NCBI RefSeq assembly: GCF_001552195.1
Contig: NZ_BCQS01000007.1
Span: forward strand, 248,001-312,000
Origin: Actinomadura latina NBRC 106108
GTDB lineage: Bacteria > Actinomycetota > Actinomycetes > Streptosporangiales > Streptosporangiaceae
DNA length: 64,000 nt
Direction: 5' to 3'
In this document: one piece after another, positions 18,384 to 26,308 of the stretch
How positions within the stretch are numbered: position 1 is the first letter of the stretch
Layout of the letters: each line of letters begins with the position of its first letter
Made by a program: the position numbers and the translations under genes
Notes under the pieces: generated by a model
Databases searched by the model: none
Seen by the model: the letters and a program-made list of their open reading frames with translations, nothing else
Told to the model about the DNA's origin: nothing

Positions 18384-18466
18384 AAGCGGACTACTCCCGT
18401 CCGGTTCGGACGTTAACGCAAGCGGACGCAGTCTGTCCACTTAAACCGGACCGATCTCGTCCGCTT
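18384..18466. promoter_or_regulatory. Three TetR operators between MFS and TetR genes
   Basis: AAGCGGAC-N7-GTCCGCTT-type sites occur at 18384-18406, 18420-18442 and 18444-18466. Each is 8+7+8 bases with at most one or two mismatches between arms. They fill the 124-base divergent promoter, so the TetR protein at 18484 probably represses both itself and the pump. Confidence 0.75.
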
Positions 18467-18483
18467 GTTGCTAGGCTGGCCGC

Positions 18484-19116
18484 ATGGCGGCAGCGGTACC
18501 CGCGGTGACGCGGCTCCTGGAGGACGGTTCTGGCCGCCGTCCGCGCGCCGACGCCCGGCGCAACGTGGAACGCCTCGTGGCCGCCGCCCGCCAGGCCGCC
18601 GCCGAGGGCGGCGAGGTCACCGCCCACGAGATCGCGCGCCGCGCCGGTGTGGGTGTCGGCACGTTCTACCGCCGGGTCGGCTCACTCGAAGCCCTGCTGG
18701 AGGCGGTCCTCGGCGAAGTGCTGGAGGAGATCACCGCCAAGGGCGACGAGGGGATGGCCGATCCCGATCCCTGGACGGGTTTCACGACGTTCGCCTTCTC
18801 CTACATCCGCCTTCGCAACGAGTTGTGCGACGTCAACCAGCGCCTCGGCGACGTCCTCGATCACTCCCGGGCCGAGTTGCGGGGCCGCATCCAGAACCTG
18901 GTGGAGCGCGCCCAGCGCGCAGGAGCGATGCGTACGGACGTGACCTGGGAGGACGTGGCGTTCCTCATGGTCGCCGCGTCCTCGACCGGCCCCCACACCC
19001 TGGGGCTCCAGGCGGGCGCCCGCCAGTGGGACCGCAACCTCCGGATCGTCCTGGACGGCCTGCGCCGCCACGGCTCCGCCCCACTCCCCGGAGAACCTCC
19101 CGCCCTGACTCCCTGA
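18484..19116 (+). CDS. TetR-family repressor of the divergent MFS pump
   Basis: A 210-residue TetR-type regulator. The DNA-binding helix-turn-helix is in VTAHEIARRAGVGVGTFYRR (about residues 43-62), and the C-terminal half is a helical ligand-binding domain with no recognised signature. ATG 18484 lies 17 bases after the third operator. Because the operators flank both start sites, autoregulation and repression of the transporter is the simplest reading, relieved when the pump substrate binds. The ligand cannot be deduced from sequence. A weak GC hairpin (CCCGCCC/GGGCGGG, 19099-19124) overlaps the stop. Confidence 0.87.
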   Translation: MAAAVPAVTRLLEDGSGRRPRADARRNVERLVAAARQAAAEGGEVTAHEIARRAGVGVGTFYRRVGSLEALLEAVLGEVLEEITAKGDEGMADPDPWTGFTTFAFSYIRLRNELCDVNQRLGDVLDHSRAELRGRIQNLVERAQRAGAMRTDVTWEDVAFLMVAASSTGPHTLGLQAGARQWDRNLRIVLDGLRRHGSAPLPGEPPALTP

Positions 19117-19153
19117 CGGGCGGGTGCTCTGAGCGCGGCGGAACAGGTCCGGG

Positions 19154-20599
19154 TCAGGTCAGGCGGAGGGCCAGGAAGAAGTCGACCCGGTCTTCCAGCC
19201 GGGAGAGGTCGCGGCCGGTCAGCTCCTCGATGCGCTGGATGCGGTAGCGGACGGAGTTGACGTGCAGGTGGAGCTGCTCGGCGCAGCGCGTCCAGGAGCC
19301 GGAGTTCTCCAGGAACGTCCCCAGGGTGCGGACGAGGTCGGCGCCATGGGACGTGTCGTAGTCGTGCAGCGGGTCCAGGAGGCGCTCCCGGAACATCCGG
19401 CGGACATCGTCCGGCACGCTGGCCAGCAACAGAACGTGGGTGGCCAGTTCGTCGTGCCGGACGACGCAGGTCGGGGACGGGCGGGTGGCGGCGAGGCTGC
19501 GCGCATAGCGGGCCTCCTCGATGGCGGTGCGCAGGCCGGACGGCGCGGCGATGTCGCTGACGCCGACCGCGATGCCGTCCCCCGCGAGACCGGGGGCCAG
19601 GAGGTCCAGGCCGTCCTGCAGCATGCCCGCGACGTCGCGGTCCGGTGAGGGGACGAGTGCGAGGGCCTCGTCGTCCAGCACGCCGACCGCCGGGTGGGAG
19701 GCGGCGAGGATCTCGGCGAGGACGGCGCGCAGCTCGGCCGGGCGCAGCCGCCCCCGGCCGGAGGCGGCGACGGCGACGTGGGGGACGTCCGGCAGCCGGG
19801 AGAGGTCCCCGGCCGCGACGGCGGCCACGTCGGCGGCCACGTCGGCGGCAACGTCGGCGGCAACGTCCAGGCGGGTCCGCTCGAGGTCGACGATCGCGGC
19901 GAGTTCGGCGGTGAGGGCGCGGCGTTCGGCGGGCCAGTCGGCGAAGTCGCCCTCGAAGGCGATGAACCAGTCCGCGACGCGGGGCGTGCCGCCGGCGGCG
20001 ACCGCGAAGACCGAGGCGTCCAGGGCGGGGACGTGGTGCGGCAGGCGCGGCGCGGTGAGGAAGGCGCGGGCGAGGGCGGCGGAGTCGGGCGGGGCCGGGC
20101 CCGCGACGACGCGGCCGGCCGGGGTGAGGACGTGGCAGTGGCCGACGAGGTCGACGACGGCGCCCAGGCCGGTGCCCTCGACGAGGCGGCGGTGCCGGTC
20201 GAGGACGGCGGCGAGGTCGGCGGCGCGGGCCCCGGACAGGTGCCGGACGACCTCCTCGGTGACGGTCGCGAACGCCACGTCCTCCGGCACCTTGAACAGC
20301 GGGAGCCGGTGCCGCAGGCAGGCGTCGACGAGGTCGTCCGGGACGGTGCCGAGCGTGAGGTCCCAGGCGGCGACGCCCGACACGCCCGCCTCGGTGAGGG
20401 CCCGCACGAACGTCTCCGAGTCGGCGGGGGAGGTCCGCCAGACGAGGCCGGTCAGGACGAGTTCCCCTCCGCGCAGGTAGCGGCCCGGGTCCAGGAGGTC
20501 GGTGGTGACGACCCACCGGATGGTGCGGTCCAGCTCGTCCCTCCCCGTGACGACCTCCAGCCGGAGTTCGGGCATCGCGAGCAGCGAACGCAGCCTCAT
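19154..20599 (-). CDS. pucR: PucR-family transcriptional regulator
   Basis: A 481-residue PucR-type regulator. The N-terminal purine-catabolism domain begins MRLRSLLAMPEL and includes the family segments WVVTTDLLDPGRYLRGGELV and LTEAGVSGVAAW. A central GGDEF-like/CdaR region follows, and the C-terminal helix-turn-helix is in WTRCAEQLHLHVNSVRYRI. In Bacillus PucR controls purine use, and a full purine operon lies 3 kb away, so regulation of that operon is likely though not shown. I start at ATG 20599; the 19-codon upstream extension lacks family support. A 12-base tandem repeat gives an Ala-Asp-Val-Ala run in the middle, and a strong hairpin sits 22 bases upstream of the start. Confidence 0.85.
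   Translation of the reverse strand: MRLRSLLAMPELRLEVVTGRDELDRTIRWVVTTDLLDPGRYLRGGELVLTGLVWRTSPADSETFVRALTEAGVSGVAAWDLTLGTVPDDLVDACLRHRLPLFKVPEDVAFATVTEEVVRHLSGARAADLAAVLDRHRRLVEGTGLGAVVDLVGHCHVLTPAGRVVAGPAPPDSAALARAFLTAPRLPHHVPALDASVFAVAAGGTPRVADWFIAFEGDFADWPAERRALTAELAAIVDLERTRLDVAADVAADVAADVAAVAAGDLSRLPDVPHVAVAASGRGRLRPAELRAVLAEILAASHPAVGVLDDEALALVPSPDRDVAGMLQDGLDLLAPGLAGDGIAVGVSDIAAPSGLRTAIEEARYARSLAATRPSPTCVVRHDELATHVLLLASVPDDVRRMFRERLLDPLHDYDTSHGADLVRTLGTFLENSGSWTRCAEQLHLHVNSVRYRIQRIEELTGRDLSRLEDRVDFFLALRLT
19821..19868. repeat. Four tandem 12-base repeats inside pucR
   Basis: Units GCGGCCACGTCG (twice) and GCGGCAACGTCG/C (twice) are in frame and encode four copies of a four-residue Asp-Val-Ala-Ala type repeat on the minus strand. 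Copy-number change would alter the linker length without a frameshift. Confidence 0.8.
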
Positions 20600-20621
20600 A
20601 TGGAGAAAGCTACAAAAGCAG

Positions 20622-20658
20622 GCGTGCCCGGGACCACACGCGGTGGTCCCGGGCACGC
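20622..20658 (-). terminator. Strong intrinsic terminator after the MBL-rhodanese gene
   Basis: GCGTGCCCGGGACCAC pairs perfectly with GTGGTCCCGGGCACGC over a 5-base loop. On the minus strand the stem is followed by CTGCTTTTG, so a short U-tract is present. It separates the sulfur operon from pucR, which lies downstream on the same strand. Confidence 0.8.
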
Positions 20659-20680
20659 GGGCCGGTACTCGGCCGGCGGT

Positions 20681-22066
20681 TCAGTCTCCCGTGCGGCTGA
20701 GGGCCTGCCGCCAGGCGTTGTAGCCGCCGAGCAGGTCGCAGACCTCGGTGCGCCCGGCCGCGCGGAGCAGGCTCGCGGCGACCGAGGAGCGGGCGCCGCC
20801 GGCGCAGTACACGGCGACCGGCCGGTCGGCCGGGACCTCCGCGAGCCGCCCGGGCAGTTCCGCCAGCGGGATGGTCACCGCACCGGCGATGGCGCCGTCC
20901 GCCAGCTCGCCGACGTTGCGGACGTCCAGCAGGTAGGGCGGCCGTTCGCCGCGCAGCTCGCCGTCGAGTTCCTGGACCGTCCGGCGGTCGGCCTGCCGCA
21001 TCTGGTGGGGGACGGTGGCGAACGCGTCCTCCGGGTCGGCGAGGTAGCCGACGACGGTGTCCATGCCGATCCGGGCGAGGCGGGTCACGGTCTCCGCCTC
21101 CAGGCCGTCCGCGGCGATGACGACGATGTCGCGGCCGGGCTCGATCACCATGCCCGCCTGCTCGGCGAACCGGCCGGAGACCGGGACGTTGACCGAGCCC
21201 CGCAGGTGACCGGCGGCGAACTCCAGGGGGTCGCGGGCGTCGATGACGATGGCGCCGGCGTCCCGGCGGGCCAGTACGTCGGCGATGGCCAGCGGCTTCA
21301 TGCGGTCGTCCAGGTCGAGCAGCTCGCGGTTCTTGCGGTTGAGGACCGCGTCGTAGACGAAGTAGCCGGGGGCGGACGGCTGCCCGTCGGTGACGAGGGC
21401 GACGAACTCCTCTTCGGCCATCGGGGCGCACGCGTAGTTGGCGAGGCGCTGCACGCCGATGGTGGACTGCAGCTCGGTGGACAGGTTCTTGCCGCAGGCC
21501 GAGCCGGCTCCGTGCGCGGGGAAGACCCGGACCTGGTCGTCCAGGTCCATCAGCTTGTGCTGGACGCTCTCGTACAGCTCCCTGCCCAGCTGGTCGGCGG
21601 TGTAGCCGATGGAGGCGAGCAGGTCGGGGCGGCCGACGTCGCCGATGAACAGCGCGTCGCCGGTCAGCACGCCGTAGGGGACGGTGTCGTCGGCGTGCTC
21701 GTACACCAGGACGCTGATCGACTCGGGGGTGTGCCCGGGGGTCTCCAGGATCTCCAGGGTGACGTCGCCCAGGCTGATCCGCTCGTGGTCGGTGAGCTTG
21801 CGGATCGGGAACTCGGTCTCGGCGCGCGACCCGTAGCCGATCCAGGCGCCGGTCCGCGCGGCCAGCTCCAGGTGGCCGGACAGGAAGTCGGCGTGGAAGT
21901 GGGTGTTGATGATGCCCTCGATCTGCAGCCCGTTGGCCTCGGCGTCGTCGAGGTATTCGGAGATGTCGCGGCGGGGGTCGACCACGACCGCCCGGCCGGT
22001 GGTCTTGTCGCCGATCAGGTAGGCGGCCTGGGAGAGGCAGTCGAGGTAGTGCTGGGCGAAGTACAT
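20681..22066 (-). CDS. MBL-fold persulfide dioxygenase-like protein with rhodanese domains
   Basis: A 461-residue protein. An N-terminal MBL domain has THFHADFLSGH (about residues 55-65), TPGHTPES and TGDALFIGDVGRPDL, the ETHE1-type metal site. Two rhodanese-like domains follow: the first has no cysteine at its active loop (VVIAADGLEAET), the second reads VAVYCAGGARSS with the nucleophilic Cys. This arrangement is known for proteins that oxidise glutathione or other low-molecular-weight persulfide to sulfite and move sulfane sulfur. ATG 22066 has an excellent AGGAAGG site. The upstream exporter frame has no stop and reads into it, so a 770-residue fusion may also form. The gene is third in a rhodanese-exporter-dioxygenase operon. 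Confidence 0.88.
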   Translation of the reverse strand: MYFAQHYLDCLSQAAYLIGDKTTGRAVVVDPRRDISEYLDDAEANGLQIEGIINTHFHADFLSGHLELAARTGAWIGYGSRAETEFPIRKLTDHERISLGDVTLEILETPGHTPESISVLVYEHADDTVPYGVLTGDALFIGDVGRPDLLASIGYTADQLGRELYESVQHKLMDLDDQVRVFPAHGAGSACGKNLSTELQSTIGVQRLANYACAPMAEEEFVALVTDGQPSAPGYFVYDAVLNRKNRELLDLDDRMKPLAIADVLARRDAGAIVIDARDPLEFAAGHLRGSVNVPVSGRFAEQAGMVIEPGRDIVVIAADGLEAETVTRLARIGMDTVVGYLADPEDAFATVPHQMRQADRRTVQELDGELRGERPPYLLDVRNVGELADGAIAGAVTIPLAELPGRLAEVPADRPVAVYCAGGARSSVAASLLRAAGRTEVCDLLGGYNAWRQALSRTGD

Positions 22067-22993
22067 GTGGTCCTTCCTAGGTTCGAGGTTGCGGGAATCC
22101 GCCGTGGGGCGGTGGGGACTGTCCGGGGTTCGCGGCCGGTGCAGCCTGCGGCGCAGGAGCAGCGCGGCGATCAGCGCGGCGACGGCGGCGAGTGACGCCC
22201 AGCCGGCCGGGGTCGCGAGGATCGCGTGCCGGGCCCCCGCCGGAGCCTGCTGGCCGAGGACGAAGACCGACATGACGACCACGAACCAGGCGAAGGCCTT
22301 GCGCAGCCGGTCGGGGTCGATCCGGCTGGTGAGACGGGAGCCGATGAAGGTGCCGAGGATGGCGGCGGCGCTCACCGCGGCGGCCAGCCCCCAGTCGATC
22401 TGCACGCTGGACAGGTAGCCCGCGAGCCCGGCGAACGACTTCATCCCGATGACGAGGAGCGAGGTGCCGATCGCCACCGGCATCGGCAGGCCGCCGAGCA
22501 GGGCGAGCGCCGGGACGACGAGGAATCCGCCGCCCGCGCCGACCAGGCCGGTCACCAGCCCGACGGCGACGCCCTCAAGAAGGATCTTGAAGACCGGGTG
22601 GTGGTGCTCGCCGGTGGCCGGGTCGGCCTGGACGTTGCGGCGCCCGCGCAGCATCGCCGCCGCGGTGACCGCCATCATCACGCCGAAGGCCGCGAGCAGC
22701 ACGCCGGCCGGGATGAACTCGGCCAGCCGGCCGCCCGCGTACGCGCCGGTCATCCCGGCCAGGCCGAACAGGATGCCGGTCTTCCAGCGCACCCGCCCGG
22801 CCCGCGCGTGCGGGATGACGCCCGCCAGGCTGGTGGTGCCGACGACGAACAGGGACATGGCGATGGCGGGCTTGGCGTCCACCCCGGCGATGTAGACGAG
22901 CACCGGGATGGTGAGGATCGATCCGCCGCCGCCGAGCAGCCCGAGCGACAGGCCGATGAGGACGGACGCGGCCAGGGTGATCGCGAGTGTCAC
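22067..22993 (-). CDS. TauE/SafE sulfite exporter, open in frame into the MBL-rhodanese gene
   Basis: About 309 codons encoding a multispanning TauE/SafE permease. The N-terminal SLGLLGGGGSILTIP and the internal repeat GLVGAGGGFLVVPAL are the two pseudo-symmetric family motifs. It would export sulfite produced by the downstream persulfide dioxygenase. It starts at GTG 22993, overlapping the rhodanese stop by four bases (GTGA). After the last membrane helix (ASLAAVAALIAALLL) about 25 hydrophilic codons follow without a stop codon, and the frame enters the MBL gene at its ATG. So the exporter has no terminator codon of its own: either a fusion protein is made, or the stop was recently lost. Confidence 0.85.
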
Positions 22994-23574
22994 GATGGGC
23001 GTCCGTCCTGGGTCAGCCGCTCGACGATCGTGGGGAGATCGCACCGGGGGCCCCGGTTGTAGGGCAGCTTGGACAGCAGCATGCCCATCGTGCAGGTGTT
23101 GGTGACCGCCGCGACGACCAGGCCGGCGCCGACGAGTCCGGACAGCACCTGCGCTCCCGGCACGAACAGGCTCGCGACCACGCCGGCGGCCACCAGGCTC
23201 CCGGCCACCAGTCGGACCTGCCGCTCGAGCTCCCAGCGGTTCTCCGCCTCGCGGTTGAGCGGCCCGCCGTTGGCCTCCCACGCGACGATGCCGCCGTCCA
23301 GCACGTGGACGTTGGTGAGGCCGGTCTCGGCGAGCGCCTGCTCGGCCTGCGCGGCCCGGTTGCCGGTCCGGCAGATCAGCACGACCTCGGAGAGATGGGT
23401 GCGCAGCTCGTCGCGGTGCTCCTTCAGCGTGTCGAGCGGCACGTTGTAGGAGCCGTTGATGTGCGCGGCGGAGAACTCTCCGGGGGTGCGCACGTCGAGG
23501 AGGCGGGGCGGATCTGCGGCGTTGAGGCGGTCGCGCAGGCTCGCCGCGTCCAGGCGGGCGGGTGCGGTCGTCAT
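22990..23574 (-). CDS. Rhodanese with C-terminal membrane anchor (YgaP-like)
   Basis: A 194-residue sulfurtransferase. The rhodanese domain has LLDVRTPGEFSAAHI and the active loop VLICRTGNRAAQ, with the Cys near residue 66. It is followed by a DUF2892-type pair of membrane segments (VRLVAGSLVAAGVVASLF and LSGLVGAGLVVAAVTNTC). This resembles E. coli YgaP, which transfers persulfide sulfur at the membrane. ATG 23574 follows AAGGAG. It is the first gene of the sulfur operon and lies downstream of two CsoR/CstR-type operators. A repressor gene of that family is not present in the window. The open frame continues upstream but the family N-terminus supports this start. Confidence 0.88.
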   Translation of the reverse strand: MTTAPARLDAASLRDRLNAADPPRLLDVRTPGEFSAAHINGSYNVPLDTLKEHRDELRTHLSEVVLICRTGNRAAQAEQALAETGLTNVHVLDGGIVAWEANGGPLNREAENRWELERQVRLVAGSLVAAGVVASLFVPGAQVLSGLVGAGLVVAAVTNTCTMGMLLSKLPYNRGPRCDLPTIVERLTQDGRPS

Positions 23575-23602
23575 CTCTGGTGGCTCCTTGTTGACTGGCG
23601 GG

Positions 23603-23671
23603 ATACCCAGGGGGGTATAGGTCGCACGGTAGCCGACGACTCCGCGGATGTGCAAATACCCCCGGGGGTAA
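23603..23671. promoter_or_regulatory. Two CsoR/CstR-type operators
   Basis: ATACCC-N4-GGGTAT at 23603-23618 and ATACCC-N4-GGGTAA at 23656-23671 match the G-tract palindromes bound by CsoR-family regulators (copper CsoR and persulfide-sensing CstR). They sit 29 and 82 bases upstream of the first gene of the persulfide operon, so CstR-like persulfide induction is the most sensible reading. Confidence 0.72.
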
Positions 23672-23773
23672 CCTTGGCTGGAGGAAGGCACAAACGTCCG
23701 AGCGTGACCGGGGCCACAGTTCGGACGTCCTGTGCCTCGACCCGCCCGCGGACGGGTGTGTGTACTGGCAGGC

Positions 23774-24238
23774 GTGGAGCTGAGCGAGGTGGATCTGCTG
23801 GCGTGCTGCGCGTCCCGCAGGTGGGTCGCGGCGGTCGCCGGGCACCGGGATCTCGACGCGCTGCGCGAGGCCTCGAAACGGGTGCTGGCGGACCTGGAGT
23901 GGCCCGAGGTCGAGGAGGCGCTCGCGGCGCACCCCCGCATCGGGGACCGGGTGCGGGGCGACGCGCGGGAGGCCGGCTGGTCGCGGGGCGAGCAGTCCGG
24001 GATGGACGGCGCGGCGAGGGAGCTGCGGGACGCGCTGGTCGAGGGGAACCGCGCCTACGAGGAGCGATTCGGGCACGTGTTCCTGATCTGCGCGTCGGGC
24101 AGGTCGGCCCTGGAGATGCTCGCGGATCTCCGGGAACGGCTGGGGAATGACGTCGAGACCGAACGGGAGGCCGTCCGGAGGGAGCTGGCCGCGATCGTCG
24201 ACCTGCGGCTGGTCAAGCTGGCGAAGGAGGGCGCATGA
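23774..24238 (+). CDS. uraD: 2-oxo-4-hydroxy-4-carboxy-5-ureidoimidazoline (OHCU) decarboxylase
   Basis: A 154-residue protein of the OHCU decarboxylase family, which converts OHCU to S-allantoin, the last step of urate oxidation. Family landmarks are the catalytic HPRIGDR (about residues 53-59), the NRAYEERFGHVFLICASGR segment and the Glu-rich helix before the C-terminus. The start is uncertain: GTG 23774 gives the best family length, while the frame is open from 23732 and another GTG lies at about 23756. It overlaps uraH by four bases (ATGA) and begins the purine operon. No operator-like repeat is obvious between the CsoR-type sites and this gene. Confidence 0.9.
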   Translation: MELSEVDLLACCASRRWVAAVAGHRDLDALREASKRVLADLEWPEVEEALAAHPRIGDRVRGDAREAGWSRGEQSGMDGAARELRDALVEGNRAYEERFGHVFLICASGRSALEMLADLRERLGNDVETEREAVRRELAAIVDLRLVKLAKEGA

Positions 24239-24546
24239 GCCTGTCGACGCACGTGCTGGACGCGGCGAAGGGGCTGCCGGCGGCGGGTGTCACCGTCCGG
24301 CTCGACCGGCGCGACGACGGCGGCTGGACGAGCCTGGCGGAGGCGCGCACCGACGCCGACGGCCGGATCGCGGAGTGGGGCGCGGAAACCGGGAAGGGCG
24401 TGCACCGGCTCACGTTCGAGACCGCGGGCCTGTCGGAGTTCTACCCCGAGGTCACGGTCGCCTTCACGATCGACGACCCCGGGCGGCACTACCACGTCCC
24501 GCTGCTGATCAGCCCGTTCGCGTACTCGACCTACCGGGGGAGCTAG
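24235..24546 (+). CDS. uraH: 5-hydroxyisourate hydrolase
   Basis: A 103-residue transthyretin-like hydrolase that opens 5-hydroxyisourate to OHCU. It has the expected N-terminal STHVLD (catalytic His), a conserved internal Arg in TVRLDRR, and the C-terminal signature YRGS that distinguishes the enzyme from transthyretin. It overlaps the OHCU decarboxylase by four bases and is followed after five bases by urate oxidase, so the three urate-degrading enzymes are coupled. Length is typical of the bacterial family. It has no secretion signal and acts in the cytosol as a homotetramer by family knowledge. Confidence 0.95.
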   Translation: MSLSTHVLDAAKGLPAAGVTVRLDRRDDGGWTSLAEARTDADGRIAEWGAETGKGVHRLTFETAGLSEFYPEVTVAFTIDDPGRHYHVPLLISPFAYSTYRGS

Positions 24547-24551
24547 CGGCG

Positions 24552-25415
24552 ATGGCCATCGTGCTCGGACCCAACCGCTACGGGAAGGCGGAGACCCGCG
24601 TCGTCCGCGTGACCCGGGACGGCGGCACCCACCGGCTCAAGGACGTCAACGTCAGCGTCTCGCTCTCCGGCGCGATGGAGGACGTGCATCTGACCGGCGA
24701 CAACGCGGCCGTCCTGCCGACCGACAGCCAGAAGAACACCGTGTTCGCGTTCGCCAAGAAGCACGGCATCGGCGCGATCGAGGACTTCGGCCTGCTGCTC
24801 GCGCGCCACTTCGCCGCGTCGCAGCGCGCCGTCACCCATGCCCGCGTGGAGATCCACGAGTACGGCTGGAGCCGGATCGCGGGCGGGCACTCGTTCGTCC
24901 GGGACGGCGGCGAAGTCAGGACGGCGCTCGTCCACAGCGACGCCGCGGGCGCCGGGACGGTCGTGTCCGGCCTCACCGACCTCGTCGTCCTCAACTCGAC
25001 GGGCAGCGAGTTCCACGGGTTCGCGCGGGACGAGTACACGACCCTCGAACCGACCGGCGACCGCGTCCTCGCGACGGCCGTGACCGCGCGGTGGCGCCAC
25101 ACGAGCACGGAGGCGGCCTGGGACGCGTCGTACGCCGCCTCTCGCGATGCCCTCCTCGCAGCGTTCGCCGAGACGCACAGCCTGTCCCTGCAGCAGACGC
25201 TCTTCCAGATGGGACGCCGCGTCCTGGACGAACAGGACGGCATCTGCGAGGTCCGGCTGTCGATGCCCAACAAGCACCACTTCCTGGTCGATCTGGCGCC
25301 GTTCGGCATGGAGAACGACAACGAGGTCTACTTCGCCGCGGACCGTCCGTACGGGCTCATCGAGGGCACGGTCCTCGATGACGACGCCCCCGGCGACCCG
25401 TCCGCCTGGAACTGA
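24552..25415 (+). CDS. Urate oxidase (uricase)
   Basis: A 287-residue cofactor-free uricase that oxidises urate to 5-hydroxyisourate with O2. Landmarks are NRYGKAETRV near the N-terminus (catalytic Lys region), PTDSQKNTVFAFAK (catalytic Thr), and NKHHFLVDL in the second tunnel fold. ATG 24552 is five bases after the uraH stop. The following FAD subunit of xanthine dehydrogenase starts 14 bases after its stop. The protein should form a homotetramer in the cytosol. Together with uraD and uraH it completes urate to allantoin. Nothing in the sequence looks damaged. Confidence 0.95.
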   Translation: MAIVLGPNRYGKAETRVVRVTRDGGTHRLKDVNVSVSLSGAMEDVHLTGDNAAVLPTDSQKNTVFAFAKKHGIGAIEDFGLLLARHFAASQRAVTHARVEIHEYGWSRIAGGHSFVRDGGEVRTALVHSDAAGAGTVVSGLTDLVVLNSTGSEFHGFARDEYTTLEPTGDRVLATAVTARWRHTSTEAAWDASYAASRDALLAAFAETHSLSLQQTLFQMGRRVLDEQDGICEVRLSMPNKHHFLVDLAPFGMENDNEVYFAADRPYGLIEGTVLDDDAPGDPSAWN

Positions 25416-25429
25416 GGAACTCTGGAGAC

Positions 25430-26308
25430 ATGGACTTCCTGCGACCACTGACCTGGGAGGACGCGCTCGCCGCCAAGGCGGAACGGCCCGGCGCGCGCCC
25501 CGTCCAGGGCGGCACGGACGTCATGGTCGAGATCAATTTCGACGCGGACCGGCCGGAGGCGCTGCTCGACCTGACCCGGATCCGCGCCCTCGCCGGATGG
25601 GACATGGCGGACGGACGGCTCCGCGTCGGCGCCGGCGTCCCCTACGCGCGCCTGATCACCGAGCTGGGCGGGCACCTGCCCGGTCTCGCGCAGGCGTCCC
25701 GGACGGTCGGCTCGCCGCAGATCCGCAACCGCGGCACGGCCGGCGGCAACCTCGGCGCCGCGTCGCCCGCGGGGGACGCGCACCCGCCGCTGCTGGCCGG
25801 GGACGCGGTCATCGAGGTCGAGTCGGCGGCGCGCGGCGTACGGATGATCCCGGCGGCCGGCTTCTTCACCGGCGTGAAGCGGAACGCGCTGGAGCCGGAC
25901 GAGCTGATCCGCGCGTTCTGGACGGTGCCCGCGTCCGGCCCCCAGTACTTCTCCAAGATCGGCACCAGGAACGCGATGGTGATCGCCGTCTGCTCGTTCG
26001 CGCTGGCCCTCCACCCCGGGGAGCGCCGGGTCGGCACGGGCCTCGGCTCGGCCGCGCCGACTCCGCGCCGCGCCACCGAGGCGGAGACCTTCATCTCGCA
26101 CGAACTGGACTGGGAGGGCCGCGGCCCGCTCGCCGAGTCCGCGAAGCAGCGCTTCGGCGAGCTGGTGCGGGAGGCCGCGTCCCCGATCGACGACGTCCGG
26201 GGCACGGGCGACTACCGCAGGCACGCGCTGTCGGTGCTGGCGCGCCGCACGCTGACCTGGGCCTGGGACGACTACAGGGCGGCGAAGCCGGGAAGGGAGG
26301 CGTCCTGA
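25430..26308 (+). CDS. Xanthine dehydrogenase, FAD-binding subunit
   Basis: A 292-residue FAD-binding protein of the molybdenum hydroxylase family. The FAD motifs are RPVQGGTDVMVE (about residues 24-35) and the second loop TVGSPQIRNRGTAGGNLGAA. It passes electrons from the iron-sulfur subunit to NAD+ in a heterotrimeric dehydrogenase. The next gene is the 2Fe-2S subunit and overlaps by one base (TGATG). The third, molybdopterin subunit is separated by the 8-oxoguanine deaminase gene. Substrate by operon context is xanthine or hypoxanthine; related complexes act on other heterocycles, so this is strongly suggested rather than proven. Confidence 0.92.
   Translation: MDFLRPLTWEDALAAKAERPGARPVQGGTDVMVEINFDADRPEALLDLTRIRALAGWDMADGRLRVGAGVPYARLITELGGHLPGLAQASRTVGSPQIRNRGTAGGNLGAASPAGDAHPPLLAGDAVIEVESAARGVRMIPAAGFFTGVKRNALEPDELIRAFWTVPASGPQYFSKIGTRNAMVIAVCSFALALHPGERRVGTGLGSAAPTPRRATEAETFISHELDWEGRGPLAESAKQRFGELVREAASPIDDVRGTGDYRRHALSVLARRTLTWAWDDYRAAKPGREAS

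Noticed and set aside
18384..18466. Spaced repeats considered as a small CRISPR array
   Set aside because: The units are inverted-repeat operators in a divergent promoter, with 1-13-base gaps and no Cas genes.
23000..24076. An in-frame upstream extension of the exporter frame through the rhodanese gene and beyond
   Set aside because: The rhodanese gene occupies this DNA in another frame with a good start, and the extension has no recognisable protein sequence.
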